A stretch of DNA of 45,544 nt from Candidatus Gastranaerophilales bacterium (lineage in GTDB: Bacteria > Cyanobacteriota > Vampirovibrionia > Gastranaerophilales > Gastranaerophilaceae). The stretch lies in the NCBI GenBank assembly GCA_944325905.1, contig CALVBY010000006.1:1-45544 (forward strand). Reading direction: 5' to 3'. This document shows positions 23,882 through 31,659 of this stretch, piece by piece (the first letter of the stretch is position 1; each line of letters begins with the position of its first letter). The translations under genes and the position numbers were made by a program. The notes under the pieces are model-generated. The model did not search any database. It had not been told where the DNA came from and saw nothing but the letters and a program-made list of their open reading frames with translations.

Positions 23882-24274
23882 ATGGCAATTGAATTTAACG
23901 GAAAAAGAAATGTAAACAATCTTAGGATAGGAAAAGAACTTCCAAATTCTAAAGAGGTTCAAAAGGAAGAAAAGGTAGTAGAACAAAAACAAGTAAATGA
24001 CAACAAATTTGTCAAAGATTTGGGCGAAGATTTGTTGACATCAACAACAGCAAGCGCATATGGTATCAACTTTGCAAAACCAACAGGTACTAAAATTGAT
24101 AAAGCTTTTTGGGGTGATGCTCTTAACGGCCTAAAACTCAAGGATACAGCTGTATCAAAAGAAACAACTGAAGGAATTGCAGATATTGATAATACTTTTG
24201 CAATGATGGATATGGAAAGAAAAATGGCTTCATCTCCATTTATACAAGCACTTAATAAAGAATTCAATATTTAG
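23882..24274 (+). CDS. MxIEFNGK-family protein B, unknown function
   Basis: A 130-residue paralogue of the 23267 product, beginning MAIEFNGKRNVNN. The ATG at 23882 has AAGGAG upstream; the GTG at 23879 is disfavoured. After the shared N-terminus comes a charged segment (EVQKEEKVVEQKQ), then NDNKFVKDLGEDLL matching the sister protein, and an ending SPFIQALNKEFNI. No signal peptide. Sequence outside the ends and centre has diverged strongly, whereas the regulatory DNA is well preserved. Confidence 0.8.
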   Translation: MAIEFNGKRNVNNLRIGKELPNSKEVQKEEKVVEQKQVNDNKFVKDLGEDLLTSTTASAYGINFAKPTGTKIDKAFWGDALNGLKLKDTAVSKETTEGIADIDNTFAMMDMERKMASSPFIQALNKEFNI

Positions 24275-24289
24275 ACTTATAAAATCACA

Positions 24290-24299
24290 TTTACTCACA
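24290..24299 (+). repeat. TTTACTCACA element, 3' copy, second gene
   Basis: Reverse complement of the 5' element at 23856-23865, 15 nt after the stop, in the same CACATTTACTCACA context as the first gene. Confidence 0.75.
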
Positions 24300-24325
24300 A
24301 CGCCCACAGCAAAAGCTAAAGGCAG

Positions 24326-24334
24326 TTACTCACA
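24326..24334 (+). repeat. TTACTCACA element, extra 3' copy
   Basis: A third 3'-type copy, directly before the terminator and followed by CAAATTTTA, as in the first gene (AAAATTTTA). The DNA between 24300 and 24325 looks inserted or duplicated. Confidence 0.6.
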
Positions 24335-24342
24335 CAAATTTT

Positions 24343-24368
24343 AAAGGCTGACGAATGTCAGCCTTTTT
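24343..24368. terminator. Bidirectional intrinsic terminator
   Basis: AAAGGCTGAC-GAAT-GTCAGCCTTT followed by T on the plus strand and preceded by A, so it can work both ways. The stem contains the stop codon of the minus-strand HTH gene. Confidence 0.88.
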
Positions 24369-24576
24369 TATTAATCTCAACAAATTCTATTTTGTAACCT
24401 AAAATTTTTGCAATCGCTTCAAATTCTTTTACTGACAGTGTCCCACGTACAAGCTTTCCGTTAATACTGCCCCTTGTATATTTCTTTTTCATAACTTTTG
24501 AAAGTTCAATTGCTAATTTTTCATAAGTCGATTGATTTAAAGATAACCAAAAATTTATTTGTGCTCGTACATTCAT
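24358..24576 (-). CDS. Small HTH-like protein, 72 aa
   Basis: A compact helical protein (YEKLAIELSKVMKKKYTRGSINGKLVRGTLSVKEFEAIAKILGYKIEFVEI) resembling short XRE/DUF6471-like DNA-binding proteins in which a lysine-glycine turn (GKLVRGTLS) precedes the recognition region. It starts at an ATG exactly 6 nt after TATAAT (24583-24588) with no SD, so it is probably leaderless. It is divergent from the XRE gene at 24710 and ends inside a bidirectional terminator. Confidence 0.7.
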   Translation of the reverse strand: MNVRAQINFWLSLNQSTYEKLAIELSKVMKKKYTRGSINGKLVRGTLSVKEFEAIAKILGYKIEFVEINKKG

Positions 24577-24594
24577 TCCAACATTATAAAATAT

Positions 24595-24622
24595 TTGACA
24601 AATTTAAAAAATAGTTTATAAT
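24595..24622 (+). promoter_or_regulatory. Consensus sigma-70 promoter of the 24710 XRE gene
   Basis: TTGACA (24595-24600), 16-bp spacer, TATAAT (24617-24622). A divergent TATAAT (24583-24588, minus strand) serves the HTH gene at 24358. Confidence 0.85.
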
Positions 24623-24626
24623 ATGA

Positions 24627-24652
24627 TACGTATTCATACTATTGAATACGTA
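24627..24652. promoter_or_regulatory. Perfect palindromic operator at the XRE transcription start
   Basis: TACGTATTCA-TACTAT-TGAATACGTA, a perfect 10-bp inverted repeat covering the predicted +1 of the 24595 promoter. Position and symmetry fit autorepression by the 24710 product. Confidence 0.8.
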
Positions 24653-24709
24653 ATAATATCATTATGTATCTTAATGAACAATAACAATGCGTAAAGACAA
24701 GCAAAATAT

Positions 24710-24952
24710 ATGAGAAATAATATTTATAAACTACTTGGCAAGATGATAAAACTTTGTAGGAAAGAAAAAAACTTAACACTAAAAGAACTTGCCTGCAAAA
24801 TCAAAATTCACAAAGCATACTTAAAACTGATAGAAGAAGGGAACGCAAAGGGTTTAAGCTTAAAGCACATTGACAAAATTTGCAAGGGATTAAACATTTC
24901 TTTCAATTATTTATCTGACTTAATGAAATCTCACAATAAAAAAGCCCCTTAA
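24710..24952 (+). CDS. XRE-family HTH regulator
   Basis: An 80-residue Cro/CI-type regulator (LGKMIKLCRKEKNLTLKELACKIKIHKAYLKLIEEGNAKGLSLKHIDKICKGL). A textbook promoter and a palindrome at its transcription start suggest negative autoregulation. There is no SD; instead an eight-codon ORF (24687-24713, MRKDKQNI) ends in an ATGA overlap with this ATG, so the gene may be translated by coupling to it. The end runs into a terminator shared with rpoD. Confidence 0.85.
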   Translation: MRNNIYKLLGKMIKLCRKEKNLTLKELACKIKIHKAYLKLIEEGNAKGLSLKHIDKICKGLNISFNYLSDLMKSHNKKAP

Positions 24953-24965
24953 GGGGACTTTTTTA
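24938..24965. terminator. Bidirectional terminator between XRE gene and rpoD
   Basis: AAAAAAG-CCCC-TTAA-GGGG-ACTTTTTT: a GC-rich 4-bp core extended by A/T pairs, with T-runs on both strands, separating two convergent genes. Confidence 0.8.
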
Positions 24966-26063
24966 TGATTCAACGTATTCTCTTAATCTTTTTGATCTAT
25001 TCGGGTGACGAAGTTTTCTCAAGGCCTTAGCTTCAATTTGTCTGATACGTTCACGTGTGACACCAAACAATTGACCAACTTCTTCAAGTGTTCTTTGACG
25101 ACCGTCATCCATACCAAAACGTAATCTTAAAACATCACGTTCTCTTGGAGAAAGAGTGCATAAAACTTCTGCCAAATCTTCTCTCAAAAGTTCTGACGCA
25201 ACCGTTTTAATTGGGGCATCGGCTTCTTTATCTTCGATAAAATCACCCAATCTTGAATCTTCTTCCTTACCAATCGGTGTTTCTAATGACAAAGGTTCTT
25301 GAGCAATTTTAATAATTTCACGAAGTTTTGGAATAGAAACGTTCATCTCAATTGCCAATTCATCTTCGGTTGGTTTTCTTGAAAGTTCTTGAGCCAAACG
25401 ACGAGTAACTTTTTTCAATTTATTAATTGTCTCTACCATGTGAACCGGAATACGAATCGTTCTTGCTTGATCAGCAATAGCACGTGTTATTGCTTGTCTT
25501 ATCCACCAAGTTGCATATGTAGAAAATTTAAAACCTCTTTCGTGATCAAATTTTTCTGCTGCACGAATCAAGCCCAAGTTGCCTTCTTGAATTAAATCCA
25601 AGAACAACATACCACGGCCAACATATTTTTTCGCAATGCTTACAACCAAACGTAAATTTGCTTGAACAAGTTTTCTTTTTGCAATAGCACCCGGTGTGCC
25701 ACCTTGAAGTATTTTTCTTGCAAGTTCAATTTCTTCCTTTGCAGAAAGAAGTTTTATTCTACCGATTTCTCTTAAATATAATCTCACCGGATCATCAACT
25801 GCAATACCTTTTGGCAATTCGAAGTCTGCGTCTTCTTGATCATCAGAACTGGACATTATGTAAATATCATCCATATTCATTTTACTGCCAATTTTAGACG
25901 TAACAATATCTTCGATATTGTCAGTACTAATATCCATATTCATGTAGTTAACACCATCGTCCTCGGACTCTAAAACAGCATCCTCATCTAAATCGTGTAA
26001 ATCCAAAGTTTCATCTTCCATAACACTTATCACTGAGGAGTTGGGTTGTCTTTTTTTACTCAT
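24963..26063 (-). CDS. rpoD: Primary sigma factor RpoD/SigA
   Basis: Housekeeping sigma factor (366 residues). After an acidic N-terminal stretch (about 1-85), region 1.2 begins [12 protein letters not shown]; region 2 has [34 protein letters not shown] and the -10-reading [20 protein letters not shown]; region 3 follows ([13 protein letters not shown]); region 4 has the -35-reading [30 protein letters not shown]. Region 1.1 is not recognisable. The start overlaps the dnaG stop as TAATG, so it is co-translated. These intact regions fit the near-consensus TTGACA/TATAAT promoters seen across the window. Confidence 0.98.
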   Translation of the reverse strand: MSKKRQPNSSVISVMEDETLDLHDLDEDAVLESEDDGVNYMNMDISTDNIEDIVTSKIGSKMNMDDIYIMSSSDDQEDADFELPKGIAVDDPVRLYLREIGRIKLLSAKEEIELARKILQGGTPGAIAKRKLVQANLRLVVSIAKKYVGRGMLFLDLIQEGNLGLIRAAEKFDHERGFKFSTYATWWIRQAITRAIADQARTIRIPVHMVETINKLKKVTRRLAQELSRKPTEDELAIEMNVSIPKLREIIKIAQEPLSLETPIGKEEDSRLGDFIEDKEADAPIKTVASELLREDLAEVLCTLSPRERDVLRLRFGMDDGRQRTLEEVGQLFGVTRERIRQIEAKALRKLRHPNRSKRLREYVES

Positions 26064-27940
26064 TAATTTTTCTCCGATTTTTGTTTATTAATTTTATCTC
26101 TTAATTGCATTTGAATTTTTAGGGCTTCGGTATCGTCGTTGTTTGCATTTCTGTACAAACTACGCATTTTTTCTTTTTCTTTTTCCCTTTGACATTGATT
26201 TATTTTATTTATGTTTTCTTTAATAATATTTTCAAAGTCCTTTGGGGATAGATTTTTATAACTTTCCGAAATATTTATCAAATCCGTTACAATTGTTTGT
26301 AATTCCGGGTTTTCAATGAATTCTGTATATAAATGTTCAATCAATTCCTTTACATTATTTACGGTACAGGTCAATTTGTCAATTGTGGATTTTACAATTA
26401 TTAACGTTTCATTGTCAAACACCGTATCACCAATTATAGTCTTGATTATATCAAAACTTATGGGGCTTTCTGGTACTAAAAAAACACTCAATAAATTTTT
26501 TTGCGCTTTTTCTAATATTGATACATTTTTTGTTACATTTTTAACAAAAACTTCCGGTTCCGTTTTGGAAAATTTGGGTGAATTTACTTCTCTCGCCAAA
26601 ACCTTACTATCTATATTAAGTGCTTGAGCAACCATTTCAATATATTCAGCTCGAACTATTTTATTACCTATTTCTTGCAAAACAGGGATAATTCTTCTGA
26701 CAAATTTTGCTTTTTCGACCGGAGTTTTGTAATCATCTTTATCTTTTAATATATTGTTAATCTGAAAATCTATTAAAAGAGGTGCATGTTCCATATATTG
26801 TCTGTAACTTTCGGCTCCGACAGAACGAATAAACTCATCCGGATCTTTTCCCTCTGGCGGAGATATAACACGAATTTCACAGGCGTATTTATCATCTGAT
26901 GTAGAAATATAACTCTCATCAAATATTTTTATATTACCAATGCCTTCAAAAACCTCTTTTATAATCTCAGCACCTCTATCCGTAGCCTTTTGACCTGCAG
27001 AATCTGTATCAAAAGAAAGATATATTTTTCTTGATTTTGTATAGCGAGAAAGTAATTTGACGTGCTCTTGTGTTAAAGAAGTTCCACATGCAGCAACACA
27101 GTTTTCAATCCCGTGAGCTTGTGCTGAGATGACATCAAAATATCCCTCCATCAAAACCACACTATCTTGCTCTTTTATTGCTTCTTTTGCTGAATACAAG
27201 CCATATAACAATTTGCTTTTGTTATATATAAGTGAATCTGAAGAATTAAGATACTTTGGAGACTGACCTTCTTCAATAGCTCTAGCCCCAAAAGCTACAA
27301 AATCACCGAATTCGTTTTGAATAGGGATTATTAATCTATTTCTAAATCTATCAATAAATCTGCTTTCTTTCCCCGGAATAATCAAATTAGCTTTTTCCAA
27401 AATTTCGTCGGAAAAATCTTTTTTTAACTCATCATATAATGCCGTATAACTTTTTGGAGCCAACCCAAGATGAAATTTTTTAATTATATCCTTCGAAATT
27501 CCTCTTTTTGTAAGATATTTCAAGACATCTTCAGTCATTTTATCGGATTTTTTCAGTAACATATCACTGTAAAAATCAACTGCACGAGAGGTGGCTTTTA
27601 TCATTTGCTCTTTCAAATCCTTGGAAGCTTCACCATGCCTGTAGTTTTTAGGCAGTTCAAGACCAAATTCTTGAGCCAAATCTTTTATCAAATCCATAAA
27701 CTCAATATTTTTGGTTTTCATAATAAAGGATAAAGCGTCACCGCCAGCACCACAACCAAAACATTTATAAATTCCCAACTGCGGATTTACGGAAAATGAT
27801 GGGGTTTTTTCTTTATGGAACGGACACAAGCCCCAATAATGATTTCCGGATTTTTTCAAAACGACCTGTTCAGAAACAACATCAACTATGTCCAATCTGT
27901 CTTTTATTTGAGATATAAGTTCTTCCAAGGTATCTGCCAT
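26063..27940 (-). CDS. dnaG: DNA primase
   Basis: Synthesises RNA primers for replication. The 625-residue protein has the CHC2 zinc finger (C39, H42, C60, C63 in [11 protein letters not shown] and [10 protein letters not shown]), the catalytic core ([29 protein letters not shown]) and Toprim domain ([39 protein letters not shown]), then a divergent C-terminal helicase-binding region. It sits directly upstream of rpoD as in the macromolecular-synthesis operon but without rpsU. No SD is visible; TAAAAT (27947-27952, minus) ends 6 nt before the ATG. Confidence 0.97.
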   Translation of the reverse strand: MADTLEELISQIKDRLDIVDVVSEQVVLKKSGNHYWGLCPFHKEKTPSFSVNPQLGIYKCFGCGAGGDALSFIMKTKNIEFMDLIKDLAQEFGLELPKNYRHGEASKDLKEQMIKATSRAVDFYSDMLLKKSDKMTEDVLKYLTKRGISKDIIKKFHLGLAPKSYTALYDELKKDFSDEILEKANLIIPGKESRFIDRFRNRLIIPIQNEFGDFVAFGARAIEEGQSPKYLNSSDSLIYNKSKLLYGLYSAKEAIKEQDSVVLMEGYFDVISAQAHGIENCVAACGTSLTQEHVKLLSRYTKSRKIYLSFDTDSAGQKATDRGAEIIKEVFEGIGNIKIFDESYISTSDDKYACEIRVISPPEGKDPDEFIRSVGAESYRQYMEHAPLLIDFQINNILKDKDDYKTPVEKAKFVRRIIPVLQEIGNKIVRAEYIEMVAQALNIDSKVLAREVNSPKFSKTEPEVFVKNVTKNVSILEKAQKNLLSVFLVPESPISFDIIKTIIGDTVFDNETLIIVKSTIDKLTCTVNNVKELIEHLYTEFIENPELQTIVTDLINISESYKNLSPKDFENIIKENINKINQCQREKEKEKMRSLYRNANNDDTEALKIQMQLRDKINKQKSEKN

Positions 27941-28052
27941 ACTTACATTTTATCATTAATATTTTTTTAAGCAAAATTTTAGCCTAATGGGTAATATCCT
28001 TATTTGAAAAAAATTTGTAAAATCTAATTAGGTTAGTTACTTATTGAGGTCA

Positions 28053-28763
28053 ATGGACAGTTCAATAAAAGAAGAATATAAAACTCAAGATAAAGAAGCC
28101 TTACTGGCAATGGTCTCTCACGATTTAAAAAATCCCGTGAGTTCAGGTATTTTAGCCCTAAAATTATTACAAGATTCCAAACTATCACCATTAAATCCTT
28201 ATCAACAGGAAATTTTGGGTAATATGAGAACTGCTTTGGGATACATGAAAAATCTTATCGAAAATGTTCTCGACAGATATAAACTTGATAACAATGTTTT
28301 TAATATATATAAAGTCCCGATAGATTTTAATTTATTTGTCAATTCAGTAATTAGTGAATCAAAATACATTCTTTCAGACAAAAATCAAACTGTTAATTTA
28401 ATTACCAGTATAAAAAATCCAATAATTGAAATTGATTCACTTGAAATACAAAGAGTTATAAACAATTTATTGAGTAACTCCTCAAAATATTCCCCGGAAA
28501 ATTCACAAATAACAATAAAATTGTTTGAACAAGAAAACAAAATTTTTATGTCAATTGAAAATGCCGGTTGCAAATTCAAATTACCAAATCCTAATGATAT
28601 TTTTAATAAATTCTTTTCTATAAACGACAACAGCAAATCTTTAGCATCAGGCTTGGGTCTTTTCATAGTAAAAGAAATAATTAACGCACACGGCGGAGAT
28701 GTTTTTGTTGAAAGCGAACTTGATAAATTTACCAAATTTACATTCTTTCTACCCAGAAAATAA
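28053..28763 (+). CDS. Orphan soluble histidine kinase
   Basis: A 236-residue kinase consisting only of HisKA (H23 in MVSHDLKNPVSSG) and HATPase_c (N box VINNLLSNSSKYSPENSQI; G box SGLGLFIVKEIINAHGGDV). There is no sensor domain or membrane segment and no receiver gene nearby. It is paralogous to the kinase at 16545, with which it shares the IKNPII segment and overall length, but keeps a better N box. GAGGT lies only 2-3 nt before the ATG at 28053; an in-frame TTG at 28044 is the alternative start. Confidence 0.87.
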   Translation: MDSSIKEEYKTQDKEALLAMVSHDLKNPVSSGILALKLLQDSKLSPLNPYQQEILGNMRTALGYMKNLIENVLDRYKLDNNVFNIYKVPIDFNLFVNSVISESKYILSDKNQTVNLITSIKNPIIEIDSLEIQRVINNLLSNSSKYSPENSQITIKLFEQENKIFMSIENAGCKFKLPNPNDIFNKFFSINDNSKSLASGLGLFIVKEIINAHGGDVFVESELDKFTKFTFFLPRK

Positions 28764-28811
28764 TTCATTTAAAGCATTAAAACTTTTATCAAAAACTATA
28801 TAATTTGAAAT

Positions 28812-29672
28812 ATGATTATGCAGTTTTTATCTGAATATTTGGAATATTTAGAAATCGAAAAAGGTTTGTCAATAAATACCATAGACGCCTATAGAAGGGA
28901 TTTGAGTGATTTTATAAATTATTGCAACTGCGAACCTTCTGATGTGAGAAGAACTCAATTAACAACTTATATAAGAGAACTTCATGAAAAAAATTACTCT
29001 CCAACAAGTGTTATGCGAAAAATTGCATCCTTGAGAGGTTTTTTTAAATGGCTGTGTGCAAATGAATATTGTACCTCTAACCCTTCACTTACAATAGAAC
29101 AACCCAAACTCCCCAAAAAATTACCCAAAGTTATGACGATTCAAGAGATTGAAACTATATTAAATCAAGATTTAAACAAACTTGAAAAAGTCGTTCTTGA
29201 ACTATTATATGGCTGCGGACTCAGAGTATCAGAACTTGTTAATCTGAAAATAAATGATTATGATCTAAGTGCCAAATATCTTCAATGCTATGGCAAAGGT
29301 TCTAAAGAAAGAATCGTTCCTTTAGGCAAAAAAGCAATTGAAGCGATTAAAAATTATATACCGGAAAGGGATTTTCTGCTTCAAAAATACAGATTAAATA
29401 CTAAAAAACTTCTTATACACGAACATGGCAGAGAAATTACCCGACAAGATGTATATAATTTCATCCATGCACAAGGCAAAAAAATCCATAAAACAATTTC
29501 CCCGCATACCCTAAGACACAGTTTTGCAACTCATTTACTGGAAAATGGTGCAGACTTGAGAGTTGTCCAAGAACTTTTAGGGCATAGTGATGTTTCAACA
29601 ACACAATTGTATACACATATTAGTAAAAAGCGCCTCAAAGAAGTATATTTTTCTATCAATAATCAAGGATAA
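28812..29672 (+). CDS. xerD: XerC/XerD-type tyrosine recombinase
   Basis: Site-specific recombinase that resolves chromosome dimers at dif with the FtsK system. The 286-residue protein has the SAM-like N-terminal domain (YLEIEKGLSINTIDAYRRDL) and a complete catalytic set: R138 (GCGLRVSEL), the GKGSKER lysine loop, H232/R235 (HTLRHSFATHLL), H258 (LGHSDVSTTQLYTH) and Y267. TATAAT (28799-28804) lies 7 nt before the first ATG and there is no SD. Nothing nearby suggests an integron or prophage, so it is taken as the housekeeping enzyme; XerC versus XerD cannot be settled from one gene. Confidence 0.93.
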   Translation: MIMQFLSEYLEYLEIEKGLSINTIDAYRRDLSDFINYCNCEPSDVRRTQLTTYIRELHEKNYSPTSVMRKIASLRGFFKWLCANEYCTSNPSLTIEQPKLPKKLPKVMTIQEIETILNQDLNKLEKVVLELLYGCGLRVSELVNLKINDYDLSAKYLQCYGKGSKERIVPLGKKAIEAIKNYIPERDFLLQKYRLNTKKLLIHEHGREITRQDVYNFIHAQGKKIHKTISPHTLRHSFATHLLENGADLRVVQELLGHSDVSTTQLYTHISKKRLKEVYFSINNQG

Positions 29673-29720
29673 TTGTAGAAACTGTGCAATTGTGTTATAA
29701 TTTCAGCCAAAGGAGGGCTT

Positions 29721-30104
29721 ATGAAATTATTACATACAATGATAAGAGTGAAAGATATCGATGCAACTTTAAAGTTTTATACAGAACTTTTAAATATGAA
29801 ACTTGATAAGAAAAAACGTCTTGAAGATTGTGAATTGTACTTTTTAAATGATGAAGAAGGAACCACACAGCTTGAACTGACCTATAACGACGAAACTCCG
29901 GCAAACGGCTATGAGCTTGGAAACGGTTTTGGTCATTTTGCTTTTTCAGTCAAATCCCTTGACGAATTCACAGAAAAATTACACCGCCTTGGATATGAGT
30001 ATTTGTATGAACCGTTTGATTTAAATGGAAAAGGTACAAAAATTGCATTCATCAAAGACCCTGACGGATATGAAATTGAACTTATTGAAAAAGTTGTTTG
30101 GTAG
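29721..30104 (+). CDS. gloA: Glyoxalase I (lactoylglutathione lyase)
   Basis: Isomerises the methylglyoxal-glutathione hemithioacetal to S-lactoylglutathione. The 127-residue VOC-fold protein has two beta-alpha-beta3 modules with candidate metal ligands H5, E52, H72 and E120, closely matching the ligand positions of the small bacterial (nickel-type) GloA. Typical segments are MIRVKDIDATLKFY, GFGHFAFSV and DPDGYEIELIE. A strong AAAGGAGGG site precedes the ATG, and an intrinsic terminator follows the stop. Confidence 0.94.
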   Translation: MKLLHTMIRVKDIDATLKFYTELLNMKLDKKKRLEDCELYFLNDEEGTTQLELTYNDETPANGYELGNGFGHFAFSVKSLDEFTEKLHRLGYEYLYEPFDLNGKGTKIAFIKDPDGYEIELIEKVVW

Positions 30105-30106
30105 AT

Positions 30107-30137
30107 AAAAAGCGGGAAATAATAATCCCGCTTTTTT
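30107..30137 (+). terminator. gloA terminator
   Basis: AAAAGCGGG, a 10-nt loop, CCCGCTTTT and further T: a 9-bp perfect stem. Confidence 0.9.
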
Positions 30138-30151
30138 ATTTTAAAAAAATA

Positions 30152-30160
30152 TGCTATAAT
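30152..30160 (+). promoter_or_regulatory. Extended -10 of the TrmB-type gene (leaderless)
   Basis: TG-C-TATAAT ends 6 nt before the ATG at 30167. There is no SD between, and the upstream gloA terminator isolates the gene. Confidence 0.65.
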
Positions 30161-30166
30161 CACCCT

Positions 30167-30967
30167 ATGAATGATATCATAGAAAGTTTAAAAGAATTGG
30201 GCCTAAACGGCTATGAGGCAAAAGTTTATTTGGCTCTTTTGAAAAAATATCCCGCAACCGGTTATGAAGTGGCAAAACTTGCTGACATTCCACAATCCAG
30301 AGCCTACGATACCCTAAAATCCCTTGAAATAGCTAAAATTGTAACAAGTACAGGCGACAAACCCCAAACTTTCACACCGATAAAACCTAAAGAATTAACT
30401 AAAAGGTTTCGCCGAAAAATTGAGTCTAATCTTGACTTTTTGGAAAAGAAACTTCCCGACGTTAAAGATGATTATAATGAACCAATCCATGCACTTTCAG
30501 GAACAGTTGAAATAAGATCAAAAATTATTGAACTCATAAAATCGGCAAAAAATGATATCTATATTGAAATTTGGTCACAAGATTTTAAATATATAGAACA
30601 ACATCTTTTTGATGCATATAACCGTGGACTTGATATAAAAATTGTCGGCTATGATAATGTTCAATGCCCTTTCAGCACAACTTTTAACCACAAAAACGGC
30701 AGAGAACTTGAACATTCCCTCGGCGGACGTATGATTTTTTTGATAGCTGACAATTCTGAAGGCATTTTTGGAAAAATTGACAACAAAGTTATTTGGACAA
30801 AAAATCCGCAAATCATATTCCTTTTAAAAGAATTCATTGTCCATGACATGTACCTTTTAGATATTGAAGACAGTTTCCCTGAACAGTTGAAATATTTTTA
30901 TGGTGCAGGATTGAAAAAACTTAAGGAAAAAATCCTCAGCAAAAACTCAAAATACAATATACACTAA
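30167..30967 (+). CDS. TrmB-family transcriptional regulator
   Basis: A 266-residue regulator with an N-terminal winged helix typical of TrmB (LKELGLNGYEAKVYLALLKKYPATGYEVAKLADIPQSRAYDTLKSLE), a coiled linker (KRFRRKIESNLDFLEKKL) and a C-terminal effector domain with the PLD-like strand pattern seen in TrmB_C (AKNDIYIEIWSQDF; IKIVGYDN). Archaeal TrmB proteins sense sugars; the ligand here is unknown. The start is moved to 30167: the frame from 30098 reads through the gloA terminator, whereas this ATG follows an extended -10 by 6 nt. Confidence 0.88.
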   Translation: MNDIIESLKELGLNGYEAKVYLALLKKYPATGYEVAKLADIPQSRAYDTLKSLEIAKIVTSTGDKPQTFTPIKPKELTKRFRRKIESNLDFLEKKLPDVKDDYNEPIHALSGTVEIRSKIIELIKSAKNDIYIEIWSQDFKYIEQHLFDAYNRGLDIKIVGYDNVQCPFSTTFNHKNGRELEHSLGGRMIFLIADNSEGIFGKIDNKVIWTKNPQIIFLLKEFIVHDMYLLDIEDSFPEQLKYFYGAGLKKLKEKILSKNSKYNIH

Positions 30968-31173
30968 TTATTGTCAGGAGCTTCAACAAGAATATCCATT
31001 ACACTGCATCCTAAAAATTTAGCCAACTTTTCTACTGAGCTGAATTTAAAATCATGATATTTTCCGTCAAAAAGCTTGTTCACAGTTACGGGACTTAAGC
31101 CTGTAGTTTTTACTATTTCAGCTTGGGTAATTTTTCTTTTTATGTGTGTTTTGTATATGTTGACCAGTAGCAT
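30964..31173 (-). CDS. XRE-family HTH regulator (YozG-like)
   Basis: A 69-residue Cro/CI-type protein: ITQAEIVKTTGLSPVTVNKLFDGKYHDFKFSSVEKLAKFLGCSVMDIL, the compact form with the DLL-type ending of YozG-like regulators. TATAAT (31180-31185, minus) ends 6 nt before its ATG, giving nearly the same TATAATGTTG-NN-ATG layout as the HTH gene at 24576. It is divergent from the small gene at 31281 and shares a CTAA stop overlap with the TrmB-type gene. Confidence 0.88.
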   Translation of the reverse strand: MLLVNIYKTHIKRKITQAEIVKTTGLSPVTVNKLFDGKYHDFKFSSVEKLAKFLGCSVMDILVEAPDNN

Positions 31174-31179
31174 GTCAAC

Positions 31180-31208
31180 ATTATAATTTATTATTCTACA
31201 CTTGACAT
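31180..31208 (-). promoter_or_regulatory. Leaderless promoter of the 30964 XRE gene
   Basis: On the minus strand ATGTCA (31203-31208), 17-bp spacer, TATAAT (31180-31185), 6 nt, ATG. A plus-strand promoter (TTGACA 31202-31207; TATAAT 31223-31228, 15-bp spacer) overlaps it and points to the 31281 gene. ATGTCAA (31172-31178) and TTGACAT (31202-31208) form a spaced inverted repeat across the region. Confidence 0.6.
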
Positions 31209-31280
31209 TTTTTATGTTTAATTATAATATTATTATATTCAAATGTAATATTATACACATTTATTAACAAAAGGTTATAT

Positions 31281-31553
31281 ATGGCAATATTCCAACCCGA
31301 AAAATTACCTTGCGACTTGGAACAAGTGCGCTATGAAATTGAAAAATCATTGCAGGACTATGAAAGAATTGCCTCTATTGTAAGAGTTCTTGGGACAATG
31401 CTAACAATTGATGAAACAAAATCATTTTTTTCAACTGAAGATATAAATTTTCAACTCGATTCTTTGGCCGAAAATATATTTAAAATCGAAGTTCATTTGA
31501 ACAATTTAAAGGCTCAAATAGCTTATTTGATAGATCCTACAATCAATAATTAA
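31281..31553 (+). CDS. Small helical protein, 90 aa
   Basis: A two-helix protein (LEQVRYEIEKSLQDYERIASIVRVLGTML; FQLDSLAENIFKIEVHLNNLKAQIAYLI) with a TIDETKSFFSTEDI loop. AAAGG precedes the ATG. It is divergent from an XRE regulator, as is the similarly built protein at 18511, which suggests a recurring regulator plus small-partner cassette. No family recognised. Confidence 0.7.
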   Translation: MAIFQPEKLPCDLEQVRYEIEKSLQDYERIASIVRVLGTMLTIDETKSFFSTEDINFQLDSLAENIFKIEVHLNNLKAQIAYLIDPTINN

Positions 31554-31659
31554 CAAAAAATATTAGCTTAACAAATTCGTAATGTTTTCTTTTCAAAAAA
31601 TAAGTTCAGGAGTATAATAAAAAGTGTAGAAGATACCATATTTTTTGGGGATATAGGGG

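Noticed and set aside
28812-29672. XerD as a phage or integron integrase
   Set aside because: No att-like repeats, phage genes, tRNA or cassette array nearby; size and motifs fit the housekeeping enzyme.
30098-30166. N-terminal extension of the TrmB-type regulator
   Set aside because: It would translate through the gloA terminator and the -10 hexamer.
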